Of a stretch of 64,000 nucleotides of DNA, positions 1 through 7,863 are shown one piece after another; position 1 is the stretch's first letter, and every line of letters starts with the position of its first letter. A program made the translations under genes and the position numbers. Source of the stretch: Legionella taurinensis (lineage in GTDB: Bacteria; Pseudomonadota; Gammaproteobacteria; Legionellales; Legionellaceae); contig NZ_UGOZ01000001.1 in the NCBI RefSeq assembly GCF_900452865.1, positions 3,007,001 to 3,071,000 on the forward strand, in the 5' to 3' direction. The notes beneath the pieces were generated by a model, which had not been told where the DNA came from, made no database searches, and saw only the letters and a program-made list of their open reading frames with translations.

Positions 1-992
1 GCTCTGGACGTGATTTCAGCAAAGAAATGCTCATTACCGTACTCAAGTCCTACCTGACGAATGCGCCCTCGCAGGTAATCACTGCTGCCTAATCCTTTGA
101 CATACATGGCAATCAGTTGGTCTTTGTTCAAATTGCCATACTGAACCATATTGGCCAGCAGGCTTTTATAATAATCAAACTCCGCCAGCAACCGCTTGTC
201 TTCCGCCTCAATGCGCGCCAGGATGGCCGGCATTTCCGGATCGGGCTTGCTTTGTTCAGGGTTCGGTTCAATGGGTGGAACGGGTTGATTGGCAACCAGT
301 TGAAAGCGTTCGGGTTGGGATACGCGAGGAATGTAGTGTTGTCCCTGCAACTGGATCACAACCTCGCCCACCCCTTGAGATTCCGCTTGACCATGGTACT
401 TCATTGCGGGTATTTCTTTGTTGGGCTCGACCATTTTCACGGTAATCGGAATGTGCAGGGCATTGGCCAAGGCGGCAAGGGCCGTTTCATCAATCCAGGT
501 GGATTGCTGGCGCATTTCAGCCGGTGACGTGCCTTCCGTGTTATCAACGAAAGCACCTCGATAGTTTTCGGGATAAGTCACCATTTCATCGACTGCAATC
601 TGGCGCAGGGTATACGCCAATTTATCAATGAATTCAGCCATTTTGACAGGTGAATCCACCATTCTTGCCGGTGAATCGACTAAATCGCGGACACGCTCAG
701 TCACTGTTTTTAATCCAGAGCCATGCTTCATGGGGAATAATTTAAAATGACGTGCTAATAAACGCTTAAACAGGTCTTCGATGCCTCGGGAACGGGCATT
801 CATGGGAAAATTGTTTTTAGTCAACAGCTTATCAACCAAGGCCGCTGCAATCGCTCTAAAACCGCAATCGCCGTGACCGCCGACATCGACGAACGCAGGT
901 TCCTGACGTTTGACTACTTTTGAATAAGTCGGCGCCACACCCTGGTTGGGCTTGACCCTGGCCGGGTCTCTAAAAAAACTTGATGTACTCAT
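1..992 (-). CDS. OTU-family cysteine protease (deubiquitinase-like), 3' end outside window
   Basis: This frame stays open from an ATG at 992 to the left edge (330 complete codons), so the C-terminus is missing. Residues 36-47 carry the OTU catalytic-cysteine loop (D36, then GGHGDC with C43, then GFRAIAA). Residues 215-222 (QGQHYIPR, H219) match the OTU histidine motif, preceded by a beta-strand (VVIQL). The spacing of about 175 residues fits an OTU core. D36 lies seven residues before C43, a spacing I recall from Legionella Lot-family OTU enzymes. Known OTU proteins cleave ubiquitin chains, and several Legionella members are Dot/Icm effectors acting in the host cell. That this one is an effector is inference. 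The region after residue 225 is charged and helical and may hold further domains. Confidence 0.8.
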   Translation of the reverse strand, partial: MSTSSFFRDPARVKPNQGVAPTYSKVVKRQEPAFVDVGGHGDCGFRAIAAALVDKLLTKNNFPMNARSRGIEDLFKRLLARHFKLFPMKHGSGLKTVTERVRDLVDSPARMVDSPVKMAEFIDKLAYTLRQIAVDEMVTYPENYRGAFVDNTEGTSPAEMRQQSTWIDETALAALANALHIPITVKMVEPNKEIPAMKYHGQAESQGVGEVVIQLQGQHYIPRVSQPERFQLVANQPVPPIEPNPEQSKPDPEMPAILARIEAEDKRLLAEFDYYKSLLANMVQYGNLNKDQLIAMYVKGLGSSDYLRGRIRQVGLEYGNEHFFAEITSR

Positions 993-1079
993 CGCACACC
1001 TCTGTGTCGGGTTATTCTTCCATTCTAATCAAACTAGATTTAGGAATACTGTTTGTTCAATTACCCAACAAAGCCAATT

Positions 1080-1880
1080 TTAATCACTCCCCGGGCAATG
1101 GGAGCGAATAAATTGCATAAGCTGCGCAAAAAAATCCTTATCCCACAAATTATTATGATCTTTATCTGCAAATTCAATCAATTTTTTAGGTTCTTTGGCT
1201 TTTTTATACAAAACCTGAGCCTGTTCAAAGGGCACAATCCGGTCTAAACGCCCATGCAGAATAAGCAGTGGCGCACCAATGCGGTCAATCCGGGATAAGG
1301 AATCGAACTTATCCCAGGGCGGCAGCAGAATCCAGGGATAATGAAATCGAGCCACCGCTGTCATGGAGGTGTAGGGGGATTGCAGAATCACGGCGCAAAC
1401 GCGGTATTGTTCAGCCAATTTGGTCGCGACACCGCTGCCTAAGGATTCGCCATAAAGAACCACCTTATCGCTGGTCACGCCTTCGTTGAGTAAAAAAGTC
1501 ATCGCCGCCTCGCCATCGCGGTACAGGCCAGCCTCCCCCGGGCTTCCAGGATTACCGCCATAGCCGCGGTATTCCAGCAGCAAAACCCCGTATCCGGCAT
1601 CTAAAAACCCTGTCACCAGCGGCATGCGAAAACCAATATGCCCAGCATTACCATGTAAATAGAGAATGGTTGGTTTTCCCGTCGCCGCTTTTTTGTACCA
1701 CGAGTTTAACTGAAGGCCATCCGGTGTGCTTAATTTAACATCCTGCATCGTTTGTGCATGGAAATGCTGTCGACTTGGCATTTGTTTTGCTGGAAAATAC
1801 ATAAGATGCCGCTGTAAAAAATACAGAAGCAACATAAGCAGAGTGAACACAAAGGCAAGCGCCCAAAGAAACTGTTTCAT
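1080..1880 (-). CDS. Membrane-anchored alpha/beta hydrolase, BEM46/ABHD13-like
   Basis: The 266-aa protein has an N-terminal membrane segment (residues about 4-22) and an alpha/beta hydrolase fold. The oxyanion region is LHGNAG (75-80), the nucleophile elbow is GESLGS (S146), and the acid and base are D213 (HGRLDRIVP) and H242 (DKDHNNLW), giving a complete Ser-Asp-His triad. The pattern and length fit the BEM46/ABHD13 family of membrane-bound serine hydrolases, whose substrates are mostly unknown. It is probably anchored in the inner membrane with the enzyme on one face. The upstream OTU-like gene is on the same strand but has its own start region, and operon membership is unclear. Confidence 0.85.
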   Translation of the reverse strand: MKQFLWALAFVFTLLMLLLYFLQRHLMYFPAKQMPSRQHFHAQTMQDVKLSTPDGLQLNSWYKKAATGKPTILYLHGNAGHIGFRMPLVTGFLDAGYGVLLLEYRGYGGNPGSPGEAGLYRDGEAAMTFLLNEGVTSDKVVLYGESLGSGVATKLAEQYRVCAVILQSPYTSMTAVARFHYPWILLPPWDKFDSLSRIDRIGAPLLILHGRLDRIVPFEQAQVLYKKAKEPKKLIEFADKDHNNLWDKDFFAQLMQFIRSHCPGSD

Positions 1881-1978
1881 TATTGCGTCATTAGAAGGCG
1901 AAGTCCTCTACTTTAAAGCAGGGTCTCCATTCAAACAATACACGACCCGGGAGACACTGTACCCAGCAAGGAGATGGT

Positions 1979-2716
1979 ATGGACCGTGTGCGGGAAGAAG
2001 ATTTGCTGAGAATAAAGGAATTGCTGCGGCATGCCAGTGAATTCATTGCCTATTTTGAACTGGCTGAAATTAAAATGATGGAATGGCGCCAGGACATCGA
2101 ATTGCAGACGCAATTGCAGCAGCAACAGACACAGGAACAGTTACAAAGCCTGCGCAAGGAACTTGAAAATTTCCATGAGGTATTAACCCAGGCAGGGCTG
2201 CAACGCCTTCGCCAGCAGACCGAACAAACGCTGAAACAGGGTGAAAGCCATCTCCATTCCCTGCAGAAAACCAGTCAGCAAATGCTCGCCGATATGCAGT
2301 CTCAGCATCGGGAGTTCACTAAAACCGTCGAGAAAAGTTTAGCGCAGCTCGATGATTATGCGTTGACAGCCATTCAAAAAATAGGCACGTTGCTGGCTGA
2401 CTATGATGTGCAGCATTTCAAACGGGTAGCGAATGAAAGTTGTGAATACGTGGAAAAAGCAGCCAGTCAGGCCATCGCCCAAAGCACACGCCTGCTCAGA
2501 ACCTTTCAATGGCGCGCCGCCGCATTCGCCTGTTTAACAACGCTGCTGACGGCGTTCGGCGTAGGGTTGTATGTCAACAATGAAATGCCTTGGGAAATGC
2601 ACCAGCAGGCACGCAACGAACGCGAAGCGGGTAAATTACTGATGAGAGCCTGGCCCATGCTGTCGCAGCAGGAAAAAGACAACATCGTTGCCGGTGGGAA
2701 AAGGAACAAGTCTTGA
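1979..2716 (+). CDS. Hypothetical coiled-coil protein with one C-terminal membrane segment
   Basis: The 245-aa protein is rich in Gln, Glu and Leu heptads over residues about 35-150, which predicts a long coiled coil. A single hydrophobic segment follows at about 181-200 (AFACLTTLLTAFGVGLYV), then a short charged tail. The start is supported by an AAGGAG ribosome-binding site at 1968-1973, five bases before the ATG. The stop overlaps the TTG start of the methyltransferase downstream, so the two are probably co-translated and may work together at the membrane. The layout resembles accessory proteins such as mobilisation or sensor stalks, but I recognise no family. Confidence 0.7.
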   Translation: MDRVREEDLLRIKELLRHASEFIAYFELAEIKMMEWRQDIELQTQLQQQQTQEQLQSLRKELENFHEVLTQAGLQRLRQQTEQTLKQGESHLHSLQKTSQQMLADMQSQHREFTKTVEKSLAQLDDYALTAIQKIGTLLADYDVQHFKRVANESCEYVEKAASQAIAQSTRLLRTFQWRAAAFACLTTLLTAFGVGLYVNNEMPWEMHQQARNEREAGKLLMRAWPMLSQQEKDNIVAGGKRNKS

Positions 2717-3411
2717 CTGGCTTAGTCTTTGCCGCCATCACGTCCCTGCTCGCCCTGGGCTGGCCTGCCTTCAAACAACGCCGGCGCCTGCGGCGATGGC
2801 GTCAGACGCTTGCGCTTCACCATCATGCCAAACGCTTTACGGCGCTTTACCAGAATGTGGATGGCTTTGCGTTATCCCGTTTAAGCCGGACCCATCAGGA
2901 TGCGATGGAATACGTTTATGGTGAAATTGAGTTTGAACCCTTCATCGCCTTGTTGTCGCTTTGTCACATCACCCCGCACACCGTATTTTATGATTTAGGC
3001 AGCGGTTGTGGCAAAGCGATCGTTGCCTGTGCCATGGTCTACTCCCCGGGGCGCAGTTGCGGGATTGAACTGTTCGCGCCACTTCATCAAGCCGCTGATG
3101 AGCTGCGCATTCGGTTGCAGGCATGGCCTGAGTATGCGCTTAAAGCCAAGCGCATAGAATTCAGACAGGCCGATTTTCTAGAGGCTGATTTGCGTGATGC
3201 TGACTTGATTTTTATTAATTCCACTGCCTTTTTTGGCGATTATTGGCGCAGAATTAGCGGTCATCTGGAACAATTGAAACCGGGAACGCAGGTGATCAGT
3301 ACCAGCAAACCCCTGGATTCCGCGGCGTTCTACGTACTAAAAACCACCGTCCTGCAAATGAGCTGGGGACGAGTGACAGCCTATTTACAGCACCGTTTGC
3401 ACACGAAGTAA
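2713..3411 (+). CDS. DOT1-like SAM-dependent methyltransferase with N-terminal membrane anchor
   Basis: The 232-aa protein begins with a short hydrophobic segment (3-19) and a basic stretch (21-30), then a class I methyltransferase domain. It carries the hallmarks of DOT1: VYGEIEFEPF (68-77, the D1-type loop), DLGSGCGK (94-101, SAM motif I), GIEL (117-120), ADFLEADL (153-160), FINSTAFF (167-174, the position of DOT1 NNFAFG) and STSKP (196-200). DOT1 enzymes methylate lysine on histone H3. The substrate of bacterial relatives is generally unknown. Start TTG at 2713 overlaps the upstream stop, so it is translationally coupled to the coiled-coil membrane protein. A host or bacterial protein target is possible, and neither is shown by the sequence. 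Confidence 0.75.
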   Translation: MTGLVFAAITSLLALGWPAFKQRRRLRRWRQTLALHHHAKRFTALYQNVDGFALSRLSRTHQDAMEYVYGEIEFEPFIALLSLCHITPHTVFYDLGSGCGKAIVACAMVYSPGRSCGIELFAPLHQAADELRIRLQAWPEYALKAKRIEFRQADFLEADLRDADLIFINSTAFFGDYWRRISGHLEQLKPGTQVISTSKPLDSAAFYVLKTTVLQMSWGRVTAYLQHRLHTK

Positions 3412-3474
3412 ACGCCGGTCAGGCCGCTGCATTTGCATTATTTGGCTAAATCTTGTTACAGTTAATTGATAACA

Positions 3475-3502
3475 TTGAATAATTTATTCTCGGGTCTATA
3501 CT
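3475..3502 (+). promoter_or_regulatory. Putative sigma-70 promoter of ihfB
   Basis: TTGAAT at 3475-3480 and TATACT at 3497-3502 are separated by 16 bases, in the gap between the methyltransferase stop and the ihfB start. The -10 matches five of six consensus bases and the -35 matches four. Confidence 0.5.
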
Positions 3503-3582
3503 GAATATAAAACCATAAAATAGGCATTACCGGCAGTGCTCTGGTAATGGTAGACCTTAGAACGCGGCTAACCGAGGTGGGT

Positions 3583-3897
3583 ATGATTAAATCGGAACTC
3601 ATTGCAACCCTTGCTGCTGAAATGACACGCCTTCCTGAGAAGCAAGTGACTGACGGCATTAACCGAATTCTCGACTTAATGAGCCAGGCCCTGATTGATG
3701 GAAAGCGCATTGAGATTAGAGGATTTGGCAGCTTCTCACTGCATTACCGTCCACCCCGCAATGCCCACAACCCCAAAACCGGGGAAAAAGTGGTCACTGA
3801 AGCCAAATACAGCCCCCACTTCAAACCCGGGAAAGAGCTTCGTGAACGGGTAGATGCTTCACGAGGCAAAATACCGCTTGCGAAAGAAGACGAGTAA
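3583..3897 (+). CDS. ihfB: Integration host factor, beta subunit
   Basis: The 104-aa HU/IHF-fold protein starts [11 protein letters not shown], in line with the usual IHF-beta N-terminus, and contains the DNA-binding signature ([14 protein letters not shown], then [12 protein letters not shown] with the intercalating proline). IHF bends DNA as an alpha-beta heterodimer and shapes transcription and recombination. I chose the ATG at 3583 because a GAGGTGG ribosome-binding site precedes it and the family starts here. The frame is open 12 codons further upstream without family similarity. A C-terminal extension of about ten residues ([11 protein letters not shown]) goes beyond the usual 94 aa. 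Confidence 0.93.
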   Translation: MIKSELIATLAAEMTRLPEKQVTDGINRILDLMSQALIDGKRIEIRGFGSFSLHYRPPRNAHNPKTGEKVVTEAKYSPHFKPGKELRERVDASRGKIPLAKEDE

Positions 3898-3906
3898 TGC
3901 GCGCGT

Positions 3907-4473
3907 TCAGGTTCGGGGTAAGGTAACGCCGGTTTGCCCCTGGTATTTACCGCCCCTGTCGCGATAGGACACGGCACAGACCTCGTCGGACTCCAAAAAC
4001 AACATTTGCGCAACCCCCTCGTTAGCATAAATTTTAGCGGGCAAGGGTGTGGTGTTTGAAAATTCAAGCGTCACATGCCCCTCCCATTCCGGTTCAAGCG
4101 GGGTCACGTTCACGATAATGCCGCAGCGTGCATAGGTGGATTTCCCAAGGCAAATGGTCAGGACATTGCGAGGAATTCGAAAATACTCCACCGTGCGAGC
4201 CAGTGCAAACGAATTCGGCGGAATAATGCAGACATCGGATTGAACATCGACGAAGCTGTTGGCATCAAAATTTTTAGGATCAACTATGGCGGAGTTGATG
4301 TTGGTAAAAATTTTAAATTCATCCGCACAGCGCACATCGTAACCATAACTGGAAACACCATAGGAAATGATACGACCATTTCCCGTTTCCCTTACCTGCC
4401 GGCGCTCATAGGGAGAAATCATGCCTTCTTCCATGGCCATTTTCTCTATCCAGCGATCTGATTTAATTGACAT
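3907..4473 (-). CDS. dcd: dCTP deaminase
   Basis: The 188-aa protein is full length for bacterial Dcd and has the family motifs: [12 protein letters not shown] near residue 40, [10 protein letters not shown] near 109-118, the catalytic-Glu segment [21 protein letters not shown], and [10 protein letters not shown]. It deaminates dCTP to dUTP in the cytoplasm, feeding dTMP synthesis through dUTPase. It converges on ihfB with a 9-bp gap between stops. The last residues ([13 protein letters not shown]) match the nucleotide-covering C-terminal arm of the family. Confidence 0.95.
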   Translation of the reverse strand: MSIKSDRWIEKMAMEEGMISPYERRQVRETGNGRIISYGVSSYGYDVRCADEFKIFTNINSAIVDPKNFDANSFVDVQSDVCIIPPNSFALARTVEYFRIPRNVLTICLGKSTYARCGIIVNVTPLEPEWEGHVTLEFSNTTPLPAKIYANEGVAQMLFLESDEVCAVSYRDRGGKYQGQTGVTLPRT

Positions 4474-4669
4474 GGCAACCCTGTATAAATTTTAAAACCG
4501 ATTTTCTACCACAAAGCATGCCGCAGGGGAAGGTATAGCGCAATTATCAATCAATAAACCAGCAGGGGTGCACGCCAGCGATACCTTCAGAATCATCGTT
4601 TTAACCTCGTGCTTCGAAACGTGCGCCCTGATGCAACAGGATTGAATGAGTAAGGATTCATCCTCATTT

Positions 4670-5221
4670 CTAATGAGTGTGTCTGGCTTTAGAGCCTGTC
4701 TTTTTTAATTTACCCAGTAAGGTCAATGCAGCCAATAACGCCCTGTCTACCTCTGGACGGAAATCCATGGCAACAGCAAACCCAATGTGATCCTCTGCAG
4801 GTAAAGTGAACTCTTTCTTCAAAATTACCCTTACTTTATCAATCAGTGCCTGCATGGCAATATCATCTATTGATGTAAAATGCCTTTTTCTACTGGATAT
4901 CATCTCTCCCAGGGTGACATGGAGAGCATATTTTAATAAATACAGGGCATCTTCCTGCGTTTTATCCAGGTGACCTAAGTGAATCAGACCTTCTTCATGA
5001 TAGAAGTGACTAAACTCATAGTGTTCAGATGAAAAATCAGTGTGAAGAATATCTGGCTGTTGCGCATGATTCCCCTGACATCTAAAGAAAAACAAAACAC
5101 TGTCGCTACCCTCTAATTCCGTGATTTTAAAGCATCCTTGAAAAATAAAAGGGGTTTCCCAAACAGCAACTAAAACAAGGGTTTCAATGGTAATCCCTGT
5201 ACATTTTTTCTTGTTTGACAT
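4670..5221 (-). CDS. Hypothetical protein, 183 aa
   Basis: I do not recognise this gene. The frame is uninterrupted, starts MSNKKKC and ends in a basic, His-rich tail (GKLKKTGSKARHTH). It has no signal peptide or membrane segment. The first half alternates beta-like hydrophobic strands (ETLVLVAVWETPFIFQGCF, VLFFFRC). The second half is helical (residues about 85-175). Base composition is visibly more AT-rich than its neighbours, which may mean later acquisition. It stands alone, with 196 bases to dcd and 373 bases to the ankyrin gene on the other strand. A secreted effector is possible but not shown. Confidence 0.6.
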   Translation of the reverse strand: MSNKKKCTGITIETLVLVAVWETPFIFQGCFKITELEGSDSVLFFFRCQGNHAQQPDILHTDFSSEHYEFSHFYHEEGLIHLGHLDKTQEDALYLLKYALHVTLGEMISSRKRHFTSIDDIAMQALIDKVRVILKKEFTLPAEDHIGFAVAMDFRPEVDRALLAALTLLGKLKKTGSKARHTH

Positions 5222-5594
5222 GATACATCCGTTGCGAATTAAATGTTGTGGCTCATATTACCACCGGATTTCGCTTGTTCATGGCATTCCCCCGTTAAAA
5301 TAGAGCCATGATCAATCCCCTCTGAGGGTCAACGTTGTTGTAATCGCAAAACCATGGGGGGAAGTTTATTCATACGTGATTGAGCATCTTAGGATCATCA
5401 AATCCGCGTAATCCTGCTTAAATGTTTTGTCGAAAGCCTCGGCCATGCCATTTGCATCAGCCACAGGTTCGGAAGCGCCAGGCCTTTTTGGCCAGAACCC
5501 CACACAGGCATCGCCGTCCACTCCCGTCACAACGCGCGTTGCAATCCCATTTTCTTTATGTTTTATTGTAAAAAAGAGGCAAGGGGTTTATCGC
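5222..5594. other. Intergenic region between divergent genes
   Basis: These 373 bases hold the upstream regions of the 183-aa gene (minus) and the ankyrin gene (plus). An in-frame extension of the ankyrin frame back to a TTG at 5427 exists, but it has no ribosome-binding site and its composition differs, so I treat it as non-coding. I see no clear promoter consensus or RNA gene here. Confidence 0.5.
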
Positions 5595-7154
5595 ATGATC
5601 TATCTCATCATTTTCCTGTTACTGTGCGCTTTGGCTTACCTGCTAACCCCTCTGATCTTCCCGGGTTACTTAATCAAAAGCCAGAACCATTCCCTGACGA
5701 ACGCGACCACGCTGAGCCACAACGACCTGCTTCAGCTGTTGCATTTTTTTGAGTACACCCCTGTCGAAATTGATGGTGTCTGTCACGGCTTTACTTTAAA
5801 TTGGGCTTTGGCTGCCGCAGGTAAATCGGAAAACTATTTTTTTAATCTGCTGAACACCTTAAGGACGCATAAGGCTGTTCTGCTTGATCAATCAAAATCC
5901 ATCAGCGAAAAGGTAAAAAATCACCTGCCGTTGAATAAAAAGGAAATACACCTGGGCGAGTTGCAATCGCTTTTAGGCCTTATCTGCCTCGCCCAGGATC
6001 CGGATGTTTATCACGAGGTCTATAATAAACCGCTGGCACAAAGCGCCATTAATCCAATCCTTAAAATGATCCGCCATCAAAAAACGCCGGAACATCAAAC
6101 CGTCCAATGCCTGTATCAAAAAACCGTGCCCTGTGCTTCAAAAGCCAGGCTGCAGGAATTCCTGCAGCAAATGCGTCTGCTGCTCAGACTGGGGGATCAT
6201 GTCGCCATTCTTGCGGGCAGCGAAGAGCATAGTGTTGGCTTTCGGGTTCATTCCAAAGGATGGCTGTTCATGGATATCAATAACCTGTACAAGCAATCAA
6301 AAGACTACCCGCAGCAAATCCTGTCAACGGCACTACTCGCAGAACGGTTGTATGAAACGCTTTTTGAAAAGGGCAACCATTTCATCCTATCCACCTGCTT
6401 TATCGCCAGCCCCAATGCCAGCTTGCTGCACCGTTTAAAAAAGCTGGATTTAATGTTCCCGGTCACTAAAAAAAACATGGCCATCACCAATTCGCGCGGT
6501 TATGGTTTGTTGCCTATTGCGACGCAAAGCAATGATGTGCCTACCGTGAGGGAGCTGTTGACGCTGGATAATCAGCATGCCTTTCTTAATAAAACCCAGC
6601 TTAAGCGTACGCTTTTTTATGCCGCCGCTTACAATCATGCGGCCATTCTCAAAATGCTTCGTCGAAAAGCGGGTCTTGATCTCAATACTCCCTGTGACTC
6701 CGACCACAACAGCATGCTGGGTCTCGCCTGTCGGGAAGGACATACGGAAGCCGTGTGTGAATTGCTGCGTGACCCGAGAGTGGACGTGAATTACATCAAC
6801 AAAGAGGGATACACCCCCTTGATGCTGGCCTGCACCTCCGAATGCACAACCGCTAACCGTGCGCTTTTTTTAGCCTTGCTTGAACGCGGAGCCAATACCC
6901 TGTCTCCTGAAGGTAAGCCCATTGTGGAACTGGCCGCCGTTTATGATAATCAGGCGGCCATCGAGGCCATTACCAGCCATCAAGCCTCAACACCCAAGGA
7001 TTCCGCTTCTGCTTTGAGGCAGTGCCTAACCAAAGCCTATGGTCATTTTTTTAAAGGGTCTTCCCCGTCAAAACCAGAGGTCACAAGCTCACTCGCCGTC
7101 AGTTCGTTTAAGGGCTCAATTTCCGCAACAAATCCCCCAATTCCACAGGCATAG
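5595..7154 (+). CDS. Membrane-anchored protein with YopT-like Cys-His-Asp domain and ankyrin repeats, candidate effector
   Basis: The start at 5595 is chosen because AGGCAAGGGG lies 8-9 bases upstream. The 519-aa product opens with a hydrophobic segment (1-24). Residues 60-230 fit a C58/YopT-type papain-like domain: [16 protein letters not shown] places C63 at a helix start, H212 lies in EEHSVGFRV, and D227 lies in [10 protein letters not shown], 15 residues after the His as in YopT relatives. Ankyrin-like repeats follow from about 300 to 465 ([52 protein letters not shown]). The C-terminus (from about 490) is Ser/Pro-rich and polar, as in many Dot/Icm substrates. C58 enzymes cleave host proteins. 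Activity and secretion here are inference. Its 3' end overlaps the slipin gene by 47 bases, tail to tail. Confidence 0.8.
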   Translation: MIYLIIFLLLCALAYLLTPLIFPGYLIKSQNHSLTNATTLSHNDLLQLLHFFEYTPVEIDGVCHGFTLNWALAAAGKSENYFFNLLNTLRTHKAVLLDQSKSISEKVKNHLPLNKKEIHLGELQSLLGLICLAQDPDVYHEVYNKPLAQSAINPILKMIRHQKTPEHQTVQCLYQKTVPCASKARLQEFLQQMRLLLRLGDHVAILAGSEEHSVGFRVHSKGWLFMDINNLYKQSKDYPQQILSTALLAERLYETLFEKGNHFILSTCFIASPNASLLHRLKKLDLMFPVTKKNMAITNSRGYGLLPIATQSNDVPTVRELLTLDNQHAFLNKTQLKRTLFYAAAYNHAAILKMLRRKAGLDLNTPCDSDHNSMLGLACREGHTEAVCELLRDPRVDVNYINKEGYTPLMLACTSECTTANRALFLALLERGANTLSPEGKPIVELAAVYDNQAAIEAITSHQASTPKDSASALRQCLTKAYGHFFKGSSPSKPEVTSSLAVSSFKGSISATNPPIPQA

Positions 7155-7854
7155 GAAAAATAATGGTGGAATTATTCGTTCCGGCAATGGTCGCTAAAGT
7201 CTGGAGATACCGCAGTTGCATGGCTTGCGGTTGTTCAGCCAGCACTTTGGCGGCCTGCAATAATTTTTCTGAAGCCTGCAGTTCCCCTTCCGCATGAATG
7301 ACTTTGGCGCGGCGATCGCGCTCAGCCTCAGCTTGTTTCGCAATCGCGCGTATCATGCTTTCATCCAAATCCACGTGTTTAATTTCCACGTTGGCCACTT
7401 TGATGCCCCAGTTATCCGTTTGCGCATCGAGAATGCGCTGAATGTCGCTGTTTAATTGTTCACGTTCGGCCAGCATTTCATCGAGTTCATGCTGCCCTAA
7501 AACGGAACGCAGGGTCGTTTGCGCCAATTGACTGGTGGCCTCAAAATAATTCTCCACCTGAATAATCGCATTTTTCGGTTCAACAACACGAAAATAAAGA
7601 ACCGCATTGACTCTGACTGACACGTTATCACGAGAAATAACATCCTGGCTGGGAATATCCATCACCACCGTCCGTAAATCGACACGGACCATTTGTTGAA
7701 CACCCGGGATCACAATAATTAAGCCGGGGCCTTTCACTTGCCAGAATCGCCCTAACATAAAAACAACGCCGCGCTCGTATTCACGAAGCACCTTGAAGGT
7801 TGAGAGCAACAGCAAGGCCAGTATGATTAATGCGAACATCAGAAAGGGTGCCAT
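7108..7854 (-). CDS. Slipin / stomatin-like SPFH protein
   Basis: The 248-aa protein has an N-terminal membrane hairpin (2-18), then a full SPFH domain ([58 protein letters not shown]) and a coiled-coil region rich in Ala/Glu ([23 protein letters not shown]). Slipins oligomerise on the membrane and pair with NfeD proteins. Here it follows the NfeD-type protease gene by 9 bases in the same direction, the classic bacterial pairing for membrane quality control. An AGGAGGATATT site precedes the ATG. The C-terminal 16 codons overlap the end of the ankyrin gene on the other strand. Confidence 0.93.
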   Translation of the reverse strand: MAPFLMFALIILALLLLSTFKVLREYERGVVFMLGRFWQVKGPGLIIVIPGVQQMVRVDLRTVVMDIPSQDVISRDNVSVRVNAVLYFRVVEPKNAIIQVENYFEATSQLAQTTLRSVLGQHELDEMLAEREQLNSDIQRILDAQTDNWGIKVANVEIKHVDLDESMIRAIAKQAEAERDRRAKVIHAEGELQASEKLLQAAKVLAEQPQAMQLRYLQTLATIAGTNNSTIIFPMPVELGDLLRKLSP

Positions 7855-7863
7855 AATATCCTC

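Noticed and set aside
117..527. A 136-codon plus-strand frame opposite the OTU-like gene
   Set aside because: It shows no recognisable motif, whereas the minus strand carries ordered catalytic motifs.
5427..5594. N-terminal extension of the ankyrin protein from a TTG
   Set aside because: It lacks a ribosome-binding site, its composition differs, and the ATG at 5595 has a good site and begins a membrane segment.
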